The notes under the pieces: model-generated
What the model saw: only the letters and a program-made list of their open reading frames with translations
Told to the model about the DNA's origin: nothing
Database searches by the model: none
Shown: one piece after another, positions 33,611 to 42,048 of the stretch
Layout: each line of letters opens with the position of its first letter
Numbering within the stretch: position 1 is the first letter of the stretch
Position numbers and translations under genes: made by a program
Assembly (NCBI GenBank): GCA_017408885.1
Contig: JAFQTT010000002.1
Location: forward strand, 1 to 64,000
Origin: Methanocorpusculum sp.
GTDB taxonomy: Archaea; Halobacteriota; Methanomicrobia; Methanomicrobiales; Methanocorpusculaceae
Direction of reading: 5' to 3'
DNA: 64,000 nt

Positions 33611-35041
33611 TTACACCCTCCGTGCCGGACTGTTTCTAATCCAGTCGATATCGCTCTTGTAAAGCTGGCGCAGGTCTTTTAAGCCCATTCTAAGCATAGA
33701 CACACGGGAAACGCCAAGTCCCCATGCAAGAACCGGACATTTGATGCCCCATGGTTCGGTGACTTCCTTTCTAAAGATACCGGCTCCTCCAAGTTCAACC
33801 CAGCCGAGACCGTCAACCCAGACCTCCGGCTCGACGGACGGCTCGGTGTACGGGAAGTATCCTGGGCGGAAGCGGACCTCTTCGAATCCCATTCTTCCAA
33901 AGAACTCTTTGAAGAATCCAAGGAGGTGACCGAAGGTTAAGCCTTCGTCCATGACGATTCCTTCGAGCTGTTCGAACTCCGGAAGGTGTGTCGGGTCGAT
34001 GGTCTCGCGGCGGTAAACGCGGGAGATGGAGAATGCTTTCAGAGGCGGGTTCGGGTTCTTTGCGAGGTGCTGGATGGATAAGGAGGTGGAGTGGGTTCGA
34101 AGAACGCATTTCTTCGAAATCTCCGGGTTCCAGTCTCCGCCCCATCCGGTAGAGCCGGTTGAGCCTCCGTTCATGTGAATCTCGCGAACCTGTTCCCAGC
34201 CTTCGGGGAGCGGAAGCTCTTCGGCTAAATGGAAGGTGTCCTGCATCTCACGTGCCGGGTGGTCCTGCGGCTGGAAGAGTGCATCGAAGTTCCAGAAGGC
34301 ATTCTGGACAATAGAGCCGTGGAACTCGGTAAAGCCCATCTCGAAGAGGAGGTCGCGGATTTCATCTAAAATCTGCTGGTTCGGATGTACGCGGCCTCCG
34401 TAGATTCTCTTCGGGAGCTTGTCGACGCTGTATCTTCTAAGCGGTAAGTCCTTCCACTCGCCGGATAAAATCTGGTCGCGGGTTAAGGTTCCAACCTCTT
34501 CGCGGAGGTCGAGACCTGCGTCTGCCAGGGCTTTGCCCTCAGGTGTGATTTTGATGGTCCAGGAAACCGTCTCTTCGATGACTGCAAGGCCGCGTTTTAC
34601 TAACTCTGCGGTGCCTTTGGCGTCTGCTGTCAGGTTTTTGAGTGCTGCTTCGTCATCGCCGATGACATCTGCTGCCTCGTGGTTGACGGAGACCATGCCT
34701 TTGTCCATGACAATCCAGTTCTTCTTGCGAAGCCATCCGATAGCAATACGCGACAGCGGGTGAGCAGTCAGCTCCTTCATCGGAATAGTGCCGTTGATGA
34801 CGGATAAGACCTGGCGTTCCGGAAGGCCTTCTGCTGCATATTTCTCTCCTTCCTCGGTGAGTTTGGCGGTCTTTTCGACCTGCTTTTCGACTACCGCAAG
34901 ACCGCGGTCTGCACATAAATGGGACCACTGGACAGCAGATTCTGCCGGGGATTCCAGAAGGGCCGCAAGTTCTGCGTCTGTGCAGGAGGTTTTTCCTGCA
35001 AGAACAGAGAGAACACGTTTTTCGTTAACTGTTAAATCCAT
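33611..35041 (-). CDS. pheS: Phenylalanyl-tRNA synthetase alpha subunit
   Basis: A 476-residue class II synthetase subunit. The first 170 residues are winged-helix domains (LTVNEKRVLSVLAG at the start). The catalytic core has motif 1 around EMGFTEFHGSIVQ, motif 2 with RTHSTSLSIQHLA and RVYRRETIDPTHLPEFEQLEG, and motif 3 CPVLAWGLGVSRVSMLRMG. It binds phenylalanine and ATP. The order endA-trpS-pheS-pheT with gaps of two to fourteen bases makes this a compact tRNA-metabolism operon. Confidence 0.96.
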   Translation of the reverse strand: MDLTVNEKRVLSVLAGKTSCTDAELAALLESPAESAVQWSHLCADRGLAVVEKQVEKTAKLTEEGEKYAAEGLPERQVLSVINGTIPMKELTAHPLSRIAIGWLRKKNWIVMDKGMVSVNHEAADVIGDDEAALKNLTADAKGTAELVKRGLAVIEETVSWTIKITPEGKALADAGLDLREEVGTLTRDQILSGEWKDLPLRRYSVDKLPKRIYGGRVHPNQQILDEIRDLLFEMGFTEFHGSIVQNAFWNFDALFQPQDHPAREMQDTFHLAEELPLPEGWEQVREIHMNGGSTGSTGWGGDWNPEISKKCVLRTHSTSLSIQHLAKNPNPPLKAFSISRVYRRETIDPTHLPEFEQLEGIVMDEGLTFGHLLGFFKEFFGRMGFEEVRFRPGYFPYTEPSVEPEVWVDGLGWVELGGAGIFRKEVTEPWGIKCPVLAWGLGVSRVSMLRMGLKDLRQLYKSDIDWIRNSPARRV

Positions 35042-35044
35042 TGT

Positions 35045-36301
35045 TTACCACTCAATCATATGGGCTGTTTCGTCACGCTTTTCTTTGAACTCGGCAAGGA
35101 AGGCGCGGACACGCTCTAAGGTTTCCTTCTTGCAGGTGCCGCACATCAACTCTCCTGCTTTGCATGCCTCGCACATGGTCTTGAGTTCTTTGTCATCCTC
35201 CATCATATGGAATTTATTGAGCTGGAAGATTGAACACTTCTCAGGCTCGCCGCCGAGCTTTTTCTGTTCCTCTAAGGTCTGGCGGCCGCCGGTGACAGCG
35301 CTCATGATTTTCTTTTTGACATCCTTTTCTGCGTCATCGAACCAGACTAAGCTGTCCGGGACAGATGAGGACATTTTGCCGCCCTGAAGTCCCATTAAGA
35401 AGCTGTGGTAGGTGGATGACGGAAGCATGAAGCCGAATCCTCCAAACTCCTGCTCGATGCGGCGTACAACGGTCTCGACTTCGTCAACGGTAAATCCTGC
35501 CGGAAGGTCGATGTGTCCTTCATACTTCTTCGAGCCTTTGAATGCTTTGGCAACCGCGGAGATTGCCTCAGGGGAAGCATTCTTGGCGCGGATGCTGATG
35601 TGCGTTTTTCTGTCCTCGACAAAGAACATGCGAAGGGCGTTTGTGACATCGCGGGTTAAGCGGATGTGCGGGTCCTGATCAATTCCAACCGGGACAATGG
35701 TCGGGGCGATGCCTGCGGTAAGCTGCGGGTAGAGGATGTCTGCTACCTGCGTTGAAACACTCATAGCGTGGGCAAGCTCGGTGTCTGCCCCGAATCCGTA
35801 GATGGCAGAAAGGTTTGAGAAGTTGATTTTGCATGCTGCCTCAAAGGACAGGTCTTTTAATGCGTTGTTTCTTCTCTGAGAGTAGATTTCGCCTTTGAAG
35901 CCTAAGGCATAGAGGCAGCTCATGTATTCTCTTGCGTATTCGTCGCATTTTTCCCATGAGAGTCCGCGAACAGCGTGTGCTTCGCGGTCTGCCATGGAGA
36001 TAAAGCCCTGACCTCCCTGGTTGATGTGCCAGACAACTTCCTTCATGACCATTAAGTGTCCAAAGTGCGGATGTCCGGACGGCATGAATCCGGTTAGGAC
36101 GTGGAAGGGTTTTTTATTGGTGATTGCGTCAGAGATTGCATCATATCCGCGGTGTCCCTGGATGATGTCCCGGCGGATGAATGCCGGAAGGTCGCCTAAG
36201 CGCTCTTTCTGCGGTTCAAACGGGTCAATGCCGAAATCCTCGAAGAGCCGGTTCATGTTGACCTTCGGGGTGCTTGACCATGGATTTATTTGTTCTGCCA
36301 T
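35045..36301 (-). CDS. trpS: Tryptophanyl-tRNA synthetase
   Basis: A 418-residue archaeal/eukaryotic-type TrpRS of class Ic. The HIGH-type motif is PSGHPHFGH near residue 73 and the KMSKS loop is KMSSSVPDS starting at K309. The C-terminal region has two close cysteine pairs (CEACKAGELMCGTC), a likely zinc site. It begins 14 bases after endA on the minus strand and is followed by pheS after three bases, so it is co-transcribed with both. Confidence 0.95.
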   Translation of the reverse strand: MAEQINPWSSTPKVNMNRLFEDFGIDPFEPQKERLGDLPAFIRRDIIQGHRGYDAISDAITNKKPFHVLTGFMPSGHPHFGHLMVMKEVVWHINQGGQGFISMADREAHAVRGLSWEKCDEYAREYMSCLYALGFKGEIYSQRRNNALKDLSFEAACKINFSNLSAIYGFGADTELAHAMSVSTQVADILYPQLTAGIAPTIVPVGIDQDPHIRLTRDVTNALRMFFVEDRKTHISIRAKNASPEAISAVAKAFKGSKKYEGHIDLPAGFTVDEVETVVRRIEQEFGGFGFMLPSSTYHSFLMGLQGGKMSSSVPDSLVWFDDAEKDVKKKIMSAVTGGRQTLEEQKKLGGEPEKCSIFQLNKFHMMEDDKELKTMCEACKAGELMCGTCKKETLERVRAFLAEFKEKRDETAHMIEW

Positions 36302-36315
36302 AGTGTTTCCTGATA

Positions 36316-37326
36316 TTACATTTTGAGTCGTGCAAATTCGATTGCTGTGATTTCTTCTCCTAAAAGAGATGCGAAGAGCATCTTCTTTCTGACGCTGTGG
36401 GCAAGACGGACTGAGCGTGAGATTTCACTCATGGAAAGCTTTGTGCCGGCAGGCACTGCATGTGCGAGCATCTCAGAGTGAGCTCCTTTTGCTGTGTAGA
36501 CACGGAAGTGGTGTCCGTATTTGTATCCTGAGCGCGGATAGACGCCTAAGTCTTTGAACCAGCGGTATAAGGTGAGCTTTTCCTGGAACTCGGAGTCACC
36601 TTTACGGGCAAGCGCAATGTACTCTTCGGCAGACATTCCTGTGTCAAGGGTGAGTTTTCCCTGTTCCAGAAGCCACGCTGTTTCAAGCGGGGCGAGGAAG
36701 AGGCGGGATGAATCCATCATGGTGCCGAACCAGTTTTCCATGAGGTAGGCTGTTGTGCCTTCTCCGGTTTCGGTGACGTAGGCAGGGATTCCTGCAAGTT
36801 TTGCGGAGAATCCTCCGCGAAGCTCCTCGCATTCGCGGGTTTCCTGATGGGTAAGCCTTACTTCGTAGTAGGTGAGTTCGTGTTCGTCGTCTAAGACGGC
36901 GATGACGAAGAGTTTTCGCATGTTGGCGGCAGCTTTTGCGTCTGCAATGACGGAGGCAAAATCAATGACGTCCCGCTCGGATAATACCCGCATTAAGTAT
37001 CGCGAGTTTCCTTTTCCGGGGCGCTGACCGCGTGGGAAGATTCTAAAGTCCTGAGGGCCTGTTGTGATTACATAGCCTCGTTCTCTGATGTCACGGTATA
37101 CGATGAAGTTCCGGAGAAATCCTTCTGTCTTCGCGCATTCTGCAAGGAGTTTGTCGAAGGTGTATCCGGGGATTTCGAGTTTGCCGCGGGCTATTAAGTA
37201 GAGGGCTTCTTTTGTGTCTAAACGAAGCGTTCCGTCCTTTTCTTTGCGTCCATAGCCGTTTTGCTCATAAAGAGAGATGGCTTCTTTTGGAGCGTAACAA
37301 TACTTCCCGTCGAATTTTGCTTTCAC
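36316..37326 (-). CDS. endA: tRNA-intron endonuclease
   Basis: A 336-residue splicing endonuclease of the two-unit (fused, homodimeric) euryarchaeal form: the N-terminal half is a degenerate structural copy and the C-terminal half is catalytic. The catalytic tyrosine lies in GVYPRSGYKYGHHFRVY, the histidine in GAHSEMLAH and the lysine in SVRKKMLFA. The enzyme cuts bulge-helix-bulge motifs; a substrate, tRNA-Tyr with a 33-base intron, is at 41.7 kb. The start is GTG at 37326 (VKAKFDGKYCYAP fits the family). It heads the endA-trpS-pheS-pheT operon. Confidence 0.94.
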   Translation of the reverse strand: MKAKFDGKYCYAPKEAISLYEQNGYGRKEKDGTLRLDTKEALYLIARGKLEIPGYTFDKLLAECAKTEGFLRNFIVYRDIRERGYVITTGPQDFRIFPRGQRPGKGNSRYLMRVLSERDVIDFASVIADAKAAANMRKLFVIAVLDDEHELTYYEVRLTHQETRECEELRGGFSAKLAGIPAYVTETGEGTTAYLMENWFGTMMDSSRLFLAPLETAWLLEQGKLTLDTGMSAEEYIALARKGDSEFQEKLTLYRWFKDLGVYPRSGYKYGHHFRVYTAKGAHSEMLAHAVPAGTKLSMSEISRSVRLAHSVRKKMLFASLLGEEITAIEFARLKM

Positions 37327-37430
37327 GCGGGGTATATATTTGTCATTTATGCAACATAAACACGGCGCTTCTTAGTGGGTGTGCAGGGTGTTCTGGAAAA
37401 GACAAAAGAGATATTGTAAACCAGGGAAAA

Positions 37431-38195
37431 TCAGAGCATTTTCGGTTTTATCTCAAACCGACAGAACTCTGAACCCTCGGTCATACAGGCAACTTCCTTT
37501 ACAACAACCGGACAGTGGAAGAATGCCGAAAACAATGAACTAAGGATGCCCTTCGAAATAATACAGCCGCCGGCAATTCCCTTTGGAAGCGTCATGCACT
37601 CATAACACTTATAGACATCGAGAACAACCGGAGCTGTGGATACAACCTTAACATCTCCGAAACCATAGTGTTCCCAGAACTCCTGAATGTTCTCAAGTGT
37701 CTTATCCAGAGAGTCCGATACAACATACGGAGCAACTGCTTCGCCTAAGATATTTCCTCCACGCTTTAAGACAGGGTCAATACGGATACCAGACTCAGCG
37801 AGAGCTACGCGGAAGATGTGTGGAAGCATCTCCTTGTAGTCAATGCGGTCATAGTTTGTATATGTCTGGCGGATAAGCTCACGGTATTCTGTCGGAGCTG
37901 CATAGGTTGCAGGGTCAATCTGACCAAGATAAGTTGCTGAAAGACGGTAAATCTTACGCCTGGCATCTGACGGGTCTGGTACTCTGACAATCAGACCTGC
38001 ATCATCAAGCGAATTCAGATAACTTGAAACAGTGGACTTAGAAAGGCCTGTAGCTTCCTGAATCTCCGAAAAAGAAACATCCTCCTCTTCGCGGAGAAGA
38101 CGGAGAATCTGAATCCGGATAGGGCTTCTAACAGAGGTCACACGACCATCACGCGAATACAACTCCAGTTCTTTAGTACTGTCTGACTCCGGCAT
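37431..38195 (-). CDS. MsvR-like redox regulator (winged helix plus V4R domain)
   Basis: A 254-residue protein with an ArsR-type winged helix (residues 20-85; IRIQILRLLREEEDVSFSEI, then GLSKSTVSSYLNSL) and a V4R domain (about 120-250). Cysteines at 197, 200, 211, 228, 237 and 245 lie in the V4R domain, as in MsvR, the methanogen-specific redox-sensing repressor. MsvR is known to bind DNA when reduced and to control its own gene and an oxidative-stress operon. A TATA-like box lies only about ten bases before the ATG, with a second candidate further upstream. The neighbours are not obvious targets. Confidence 0.85.
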   Translation of the reverse strand: MPESDSTKELELYSRDGRVTSVRSPIRIQILRLLREEEDVSFSEIQEATGLSKSTVSSYLNSLDDAGLIVRVPDPSDARRKIYRLSATYLGQIDPATYAAPTEYRELIRQTYTNYDRIDYKEMLPHIFRVALAESGIRIDPVLKRGGNILGEAVAPYVVSDSLDKTLENIQEFWEHYGFGDVKVVSTAPVVLDVYKCYECMTLPKGIAGGCIISKGILSSLFSAFFHCPVVVKEVACMTEGSEFCRFEIKPKML

Positions 38196-38317
38196 TTCTT
38201 AGTATATAATTCCCCTAAATTAATTACACTTTATGCATTCACAGTATATCAAAGTATGTTATGGGGCAAAAAATGCATTAAGATAATTCTTAAAAAAAGA
38301 ACCCAAAAAGAGACTGT
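38196..38317 (-). promoter_or_regulatory. Upstream region of the MsvR-like gene
   Basis: On the minus strand gcataaagtg (about 38228-38235) and attatatacta (about 38201-38211) are both TATA-like; only the first has room for a leader before the ATG at 38195. The region is AT-rich, with A-runs near 38265-38305 that also serve as the T-rich 3' end of RNase Z. I cannot identify an MsvR operator with confidence. Confidence 0.35.
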
Positions 38318-39256
38318 TTAATTGTCTCTATACTGGATTTCCAAGGTCGTTAGATCATTTGGCGCAACGACTTCACCGTCAAATACTTCCTTTGCATCCT
38401 TTACGTGATTTGCAGATGAAGTATAACGGGAACTTATATGCACCAGAGCAAGTTTTTTCGGACAGACAGATGCCGCAACCTCGCCTGCTTCGCGGGCTGT
38501 TGAGTGCCAGACCTCACGTGCGCGTTCTGCTCCCTCCTCCTCATCAAATGTTGCCTCATGGATTAAGAGGTCTGCTCCTGATAACAGATCGTTTCTGTTC
38601 CTGACAGGGCGTGTGTCTCCTGTGTAGACAATCTTTCTTCCAGGTCTTCTCTCACCCATAACCATGTCAGGGGTGATAGTGACAGTCTCACCGTCCCGTT
38701 CAACAGTCACAGATTGTCCGCGCTGAAGTTTTCCAAAAAGCGGCCCAGGCTTTACACCAAGAGAGATTGCACCTTCGCGGTCGAAGCGCCCTGGGCGCAT
38801 GTCTTCCTCTAAAACATAACCAACGCTTTCCATTCCATGGTGGGTACGGAATGCCATAACCGAGTATCCGTCAAATATTGCAACATCACCGTCACACATC
38901 TCAACTGCATGAAGCGGGAACGGGATTTTTGGAGTTAGCTGACGGATGATATCGACATACTTCTCAACTCCGTGCGGACCATAGATGGTCATGGGTTCTG
39001 TTCTGCCGTTAAAAGACATTGTCTCGATAAGGCCGAAGATTCCAAGATAGTGATCAGCGTGCCAGTGTGAGATGAAAATGGCATTAACCACAAATCCGGT
39101 TTTAAGCCTCATCATCTGCTGCTGTGCTCCTTCTCCGCAATCGAACAGAAGTGTGTCAGAACCTCGGCGAATCATAACACATGACGGGTTTCTGTTTGGA
39201 GTTGGAAGTGCTCCGGCAGTTCCAAGGAAGTGTACAAAGAGAGTTTCACCTGCCAT
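38318..39256 (-). CDS. rnz: Ribonuclease Z
   Basis: A 312-residue metallo-beta-lactamase-fold tRNA 3' endonuclease. The zinc motif is HWHADHYLGIFGL near residue 63, with upstream LLFDCGEGAQQQMM and later VYTGDTRPVRN and LLIHEATFDEE blocks that supply further ligands. The length matches the short RNase Z form. It trims tRNA precursors; in this window most tRNA genes lack an encoded CCA, so the enzyme is needed for them. It starts directly after the stop codon of the sugar-phosphate isomerase-like gene (no gap). Confidence 0.95.
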   Translation of the reverse strand: MAGETLFVHFLGTAGALPTPNRNPSCVMIRRGSDTLLFDCGEGAQQQMMRLKTGFVVNAIFISHWHADHYLGIFGLIETMSFNGRTEPMTIYGPHGVEKYVDIIRQLTPKIPFPLHAVEMCDGDVAIFDGYSVMAFRTHHGMESVGYVLEEDMRPGRFDREGAISLGVKPGPLFGKLQRGQSVTVERDGETVTITPDMVMGERRPGRKIVYTGDTRPVRNRNDLLSGADLLIHEATFDEEEGAERAREVWHSTAREAGEVAASVCPKKLALVHISSRYTSSANHVKDAKEVFDGEVVAPNDLTTLEIQYRDN

Positions 39257-40024
39257 TTAGAACCACCTCTTCAAAAACTCAAGACTTTTTCTTCCCTCTT
39301 CAGGGTTTCTTCCTTCGACCACAATAATATCTCCATGATACTCTTTTACGATTTTCGGCATGATTTTATCCCATGGTATGCTTCCTTCACCAAGCGGCAG
39401 GTGTTCATCGCGGACACCGTTGTTGTCGTGGATGTGGAGATGTGAAGCATTCGGGAGGATTATTTTGCAGAAGTCATTCAGATTTCCGTTTGTGTTTGCA
39501 TGACCTACATCAAATACTATTCCCATTCCGGTTCCATCCACAAGTCCGTCCTGTTCATATGGGTCGCGGCAGAAGAAGTCGTCTAAGTTCGGCATGTTTT
39601 CAAGAGAGGCCTTGACACCGACGGATTCTGCAACCTCTCCTAAGCGGATGCAGGCTTGTTTGTGATTCTGCCATGCAAGGGTTGTGTCATATCTGCTGAC
39701 TGGAGATAAGTATCCGGGGTGGATTACTACTTTGTCTGCGATTTCTGCTGCCTTTTTGATTGTTACTGCGAGCTGGTTTACGGTCTCTTCCCATATCGGC
39801 TGGTTGATTGATGCCGGATTTAAGTCGCTGAATGGTGCATGCACAGATACTGGAAGTCCTGTTTCTTCCATTGTACGCTTTACTGATGCGAATGTTGTTT
39901 CATTGTCCAGGCGGTAGTTTCCGTCAGCTGAGATTTCCCATCCGTCAAATCCAACCTCTGCGATTCCTGCAACCCATGCCGGGTCTTCCCAGACTTTCGA
40001 TGATGATGCGAAGTAGAACTTCAT
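39257..40024 (-). CDS. Sugar phosphate isomerase/epimerase-like TIM-barrel protein
   Basis: A 255-residue protein of the AP endonuclease 2/xylose isomerase-like TIM-barrel family. Metal-site residues are suggested by VHAPFSDLNP, VIHPGYLSPV, LENMPNLDDFF, VFDVGHANTNG and HLHIHDNNGVRDEHLPLGEG. The reaction cannot be fixed; the family includes epimerases, endonuclease IV-like enzymes and inositol enzymes. It overlaps the UPF0200 gene by four bases and abuts rnz, so it belongs to a four-gene operon. Confidence 0.85.
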   Translation of the reverse strand: MKFYFASSSKVWEDPAWVAGIAEVGFDGWEISADGNYRLDNETTFASVKRTMEETGLPVSVHAPFSDLNPASINQPIWEETVNQLAVTIKKAAEIADKVVIHPGYLSPVSRYDTTLAWQNHKQACIRLGEVAESVGVKASLENMPNLDDFFCRDPYEQDGLVDGTGMGIVFDVGHANTNGNLNDFCKIILPNASHLHIHDNNGVRDEHLPLGEGSIPWDKIMPKIVKEYHGDIIVVEGRNPEEGRKSLEFLKRWF

Positions 40025-40560
40025 GCAAGGCTCCTGATGGTGTTTCTGATTTCTTCTTCGAATGATTCGCGGTCGGTTTCGTTGACGAGGGTGATGTCTG
40101 CGGCAGATACTGCTCTGGCAAGTCCGAAGGATTCTTCGCGTGCGTCACGAGCTAAAAGTGCTTCGGATGTTGTTGAGTCATCAGCGCGGCCTCTGCCCTG
40201 CATGCGCGATAAGCGGATTTCGAAGTCTGCTTTGATGAAGATGAGGGTGAACTTTTCAAAGACCGAGCGGAAGTAGGAGACCTCGGCGTCTCCTCTGATT
40301 CCGTCGATTACTGCTGTTTCGGTGTCGAGGGCTTTTACTTCTTCAGCGGTTAAAATTGCGACAGCATCCATTCCAAGCTCTGCTCGAAGTTCGCGGGCTG
40401 TTGCTCCGACATGCTCATCGGTCAGTTCAAGCCCTTTGGCTTTTGTGCGGTTTCGGATGATGTCGCCCATGACAACTACCGGGATTTTGTTTTCCGAGGC
40501 AATACGCGAGAACTCGCCTTTGCCGCTTGCAGGATATCCTACGATTCCAATGACGTTCAT
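40021..40560 (-). CDS. UPF0200 nucleotide kinase-like protein
   Basis: A 179-residue P-loop protein with Walker A GYPASGKGEFS near residue 7, related to dephospho-CoA and nucleotide kinases (VVVMGDIIRNRTKAKG, then IDGIRGDAEVSYFR). The family is archaeal and its substrate is not known to me. The start at 40560 gives MNVIGIVGYPASGKG, the expected N-terminus, and overlaps the stop codon of the upstream gene (ATGA); the longer frame is not family-like. The downstream isomerase gene also overlaps it by four bases. Confidence 0.85.
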   Translation of the reverse strand: MNVIGIVGYPASGKGEFSRIASENKIPVVVMGDIIRNRTKAKGLELTDEHVGATARELRAELGMDAVAILTAEEVKALDTETAVIDGIRGDAEVSYFRSVFEKFTLIFIKADFEIRLSRMQGRGRADDSTTSEALLARDAREESFGLARAVSAADITLVNETDRESFEEEIRNTIRSLA

Positions 40561-40955
40561 CTGTGTCTCACAAGCATGGTCTTTGCTTCGGCGGCTGTTC
40601 TGATGCATTCCATGTAGGTAAGACATCTGGATGCGTCAGGTTCGGCGTGAGCGCGCTGAATGAACTCGTGAATGAGGGTGTCGATTTCGTCTCCGATTGG
40701 AGTTGACGGGAGAGGTGTTTCTTTTGCGTATGCGGGCATGATGACGCGGACTTCATCAGCTTTTGTTTCTACAGTCTCTTTTTTTTCGGCAGGGATTTCT
40801 TTTGGTTCTTCTTTTGCAGCTTCAGCACAGACTACGCACTGTTTTACGCCTTTTATTTCAAAGAGGGGGGCACCGCATTTCAGGCAGGCTTCAGAGAGCA
40901 TCTTTCCTCCGGTTAAGAGATGCTCTGCCATTATGTCATCAGGATTTCTGGTCAT
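40557..40955 (-). CDS. Sjogren's syndrome/scleroderma autoantigen 1 (SSSCA1) family zinc protein
   Basis: A 132-residue protein with a zinc ribbon near residues 24-43 (CLKCGAPLFE...CVVC) and an N-terminal helix (DIMAEHLLTGGKMLSEA) typical of archaeal homologues of the human autoantigen p27 (ZNRD2). The middle is Glu/Lys-rich and likely disordered, and the end is helical. The function in archaea is unknown. It is the first gene of the operon with UPF0200, the isomerase-like protein and RNase Z. Confidence 0.8.
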   Translation of the reverse strand: MTRNPDDIMAEHLLTGGKMLSEACLKCGAPLFEIKGVKQCVVCAEAAKEEPKEIPAEKKETVETKADEVRVIMPAYAKETPLPSTPIGDEIDTLIHEFIQRAHAEPDASRCLTYMECIRTAAEAKTMLVRHR

Positions 40956-41078
40956 GGTATTTTTCTATATTGTTGAGTATTTGTTTGTTCTCTGAGTATA
41001 TATTTTGGGCGAGACGGAGGGGAGTCTTTATTGCATCATAGGTCTAACATGTGTACAACTATTGGGGAGGAAATAGAT

Positions 41079-41342
41079 ATGGCAAACCCGGAAGATATGA
41101 TTAAGCAGTGTGTTATGATGCTGCAGATGATGAACGAGGATCCGACTATCCCGCGCAACATCCGCCGCGCTGCAGATGAGACTCTCAAGATTTTACTTGA
41201 TGAAAAGAAGTCCTTAAGCCTTCGTGCGGCAACTGCTCTTTCCAAGATTGATGAGGTCAGCAGTGATTCCAATATGCCGATGCACGCAAGAACAAAGGTC
41301 TGGGAGATTGCATCTACTTTAGAAGCAATCCCGCTTGACTAA
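41079..41342 (+). CDS. UPF0147 family protein
   Basis: An 87-residue all-helical archaeal protein ([56 protein letters not shown]) that matches UPF0147. The function is unknown. A strong GGGGAGG ribosome binding site at 41064-41070 precedes the ATG at 41079 and rules out the upstream in-frame ATGs. It is convergent with the DUF1922 gene. Confidence 0.9.
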   Translation: MANPEDMIKQCVMMLQMMNEDPTIPRNIRRAADETLKILLDEKKSLSLRAATALSKIDEVSSDSNMPMHARTKVWEIASTLEAIPLD

Positions 41343-41353
41343 TTTTTTTTATT

Positions 41354-41599
41354 TTATTCGTTATTCAATGGTCTGCTGTACTCAGCAGCAGAAGTGAATC
41401 CAGTGTTTTTTCTTTCCTGCATCTGCATGACTGCCTGCGCGGCATCTTCTGCTGATGCAAATACTGCGAGAAGTTTGGTTTTTTTGAGGTCTAGTTTGTG
41501 CCCGCACTGGCAGGTTTTGGTGGCGTAAGATAGGTCGGCAGACATTATTCTGCGGCATTTACTGCATCCGATTACGGCAAATCCGGTTAATTCTGGCAT
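41354..41599 (-). CDS. DUF1922 zinc-ribbon-like protein
   Basis: An 81-residue protein with CSKCRRI near the start and TCQCGHKLDLKK about 18 residues later, the four-cysteine rubredoxin-like knuckle pattern of DUF1922, a small archaeal family. The rest is a helix (SAEDAAQAVMQMQERK) and a polar tail. Its role is not known. It is convergent with UPF0147 and stands alone. Confidence 0.82.
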   Translation of the reverse strand: MPELTGFAVIGCSKCRRIMSADLSYATKTCQCGHKLDLKKTKLLAVFASAEDAAQAVMQMQERKNTGFTSAAEYSRPLNNE

Positions 41600-41713
41600 T
41601 GATGATTCTCTCTATTACTGATTGTCTCTGAGATGATATGAGGGTTTGGTATGTTCGACATAATTCCGACAGGTTTATATTTTCAAACATCATTGTTATT
41701 AGAGCAGTCATAA

Positions 41714-41822
41714 CCCGACTTAACTCAGATGGTAGAGTGCGCGGCTGTAGTAAGATTAATGCCTGCGGGCATACTGCGCGGCTACCGCGATGTCCCCGGT
41801 TCGAATCCGGGAGTCGGGACCA
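41714..41822 (+). tRNA. tRNA-Tyr (anticodon GTA) with a 33-base intron and encoded CCA
   Basis: Acceptor CCCGACT/AGTCGGG (C1-G72, typical for archaeal Tyr), A discriminator at 41819 and an encoded CCA at 41820-41822. The anticodon GTA is at 41747-41749 in stem CGCGG/CCGCG. An intron at about 41751-41783 interrupts the loop between positions 37 and 38, the canonical site. EndA at 36.3 kb should excise it. Confidence 0.92.
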
Positions 41823-41849
41823 TTTTCCAATGACGCACAAGCAAAACTT

Positions 41850-41922
41850 GCCCAAATAGTGTAGTGGCCTATCATGCAGCCCTGTCACGGCTGCGACTCG
41901 GATTCGAATTCCGATTTGGGCG
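41850..41922 (+). tRNA. tRNA-Asp (anticodon GTC), copy 1
   Basis: A 73-base cloverleaf with acceptor GCCCAAA/TTTGGGC, G discriminator, anticodon stem CAGCC/GGCTG with loop CTGTCAC (anticodon GTC) and T-loop ATTCGAATT. It is identical to copy 2. No encoded CCA. Confidence 0.93.
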
Positions 41923-41975
41923 CTTCCTTTTTCTGGTTTTGCGGTGCAAAGCGGTTATGATTGTGATGTAATCTT

Positions 41976-42048
41976 GCCCAAATAGTGTAGTGGCCTATCA
42001 TGCAGCCCTGTCACGGCTGCGACTCGGATTCGAATTCCGATTTGGGCG
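41976..42048 (+). tRNA. tRNA-Asp (anticodon GTC), copy 2
   Basis: Identical to copy 1 over all 73 bases. The downstream flanks are also similar (tcctttttctg and a later gcggt), so this is a recent tandem duplication of a unit of about 126 bases. Confidence 0.93.

Noticed and set aside
41850-42048. The twin repeated segments as a CRISPR-like or satellite repeat
   Set aside because: Each repeated segment folds as a complete tRNA-Asp; the repetition is explained by gene duplication.
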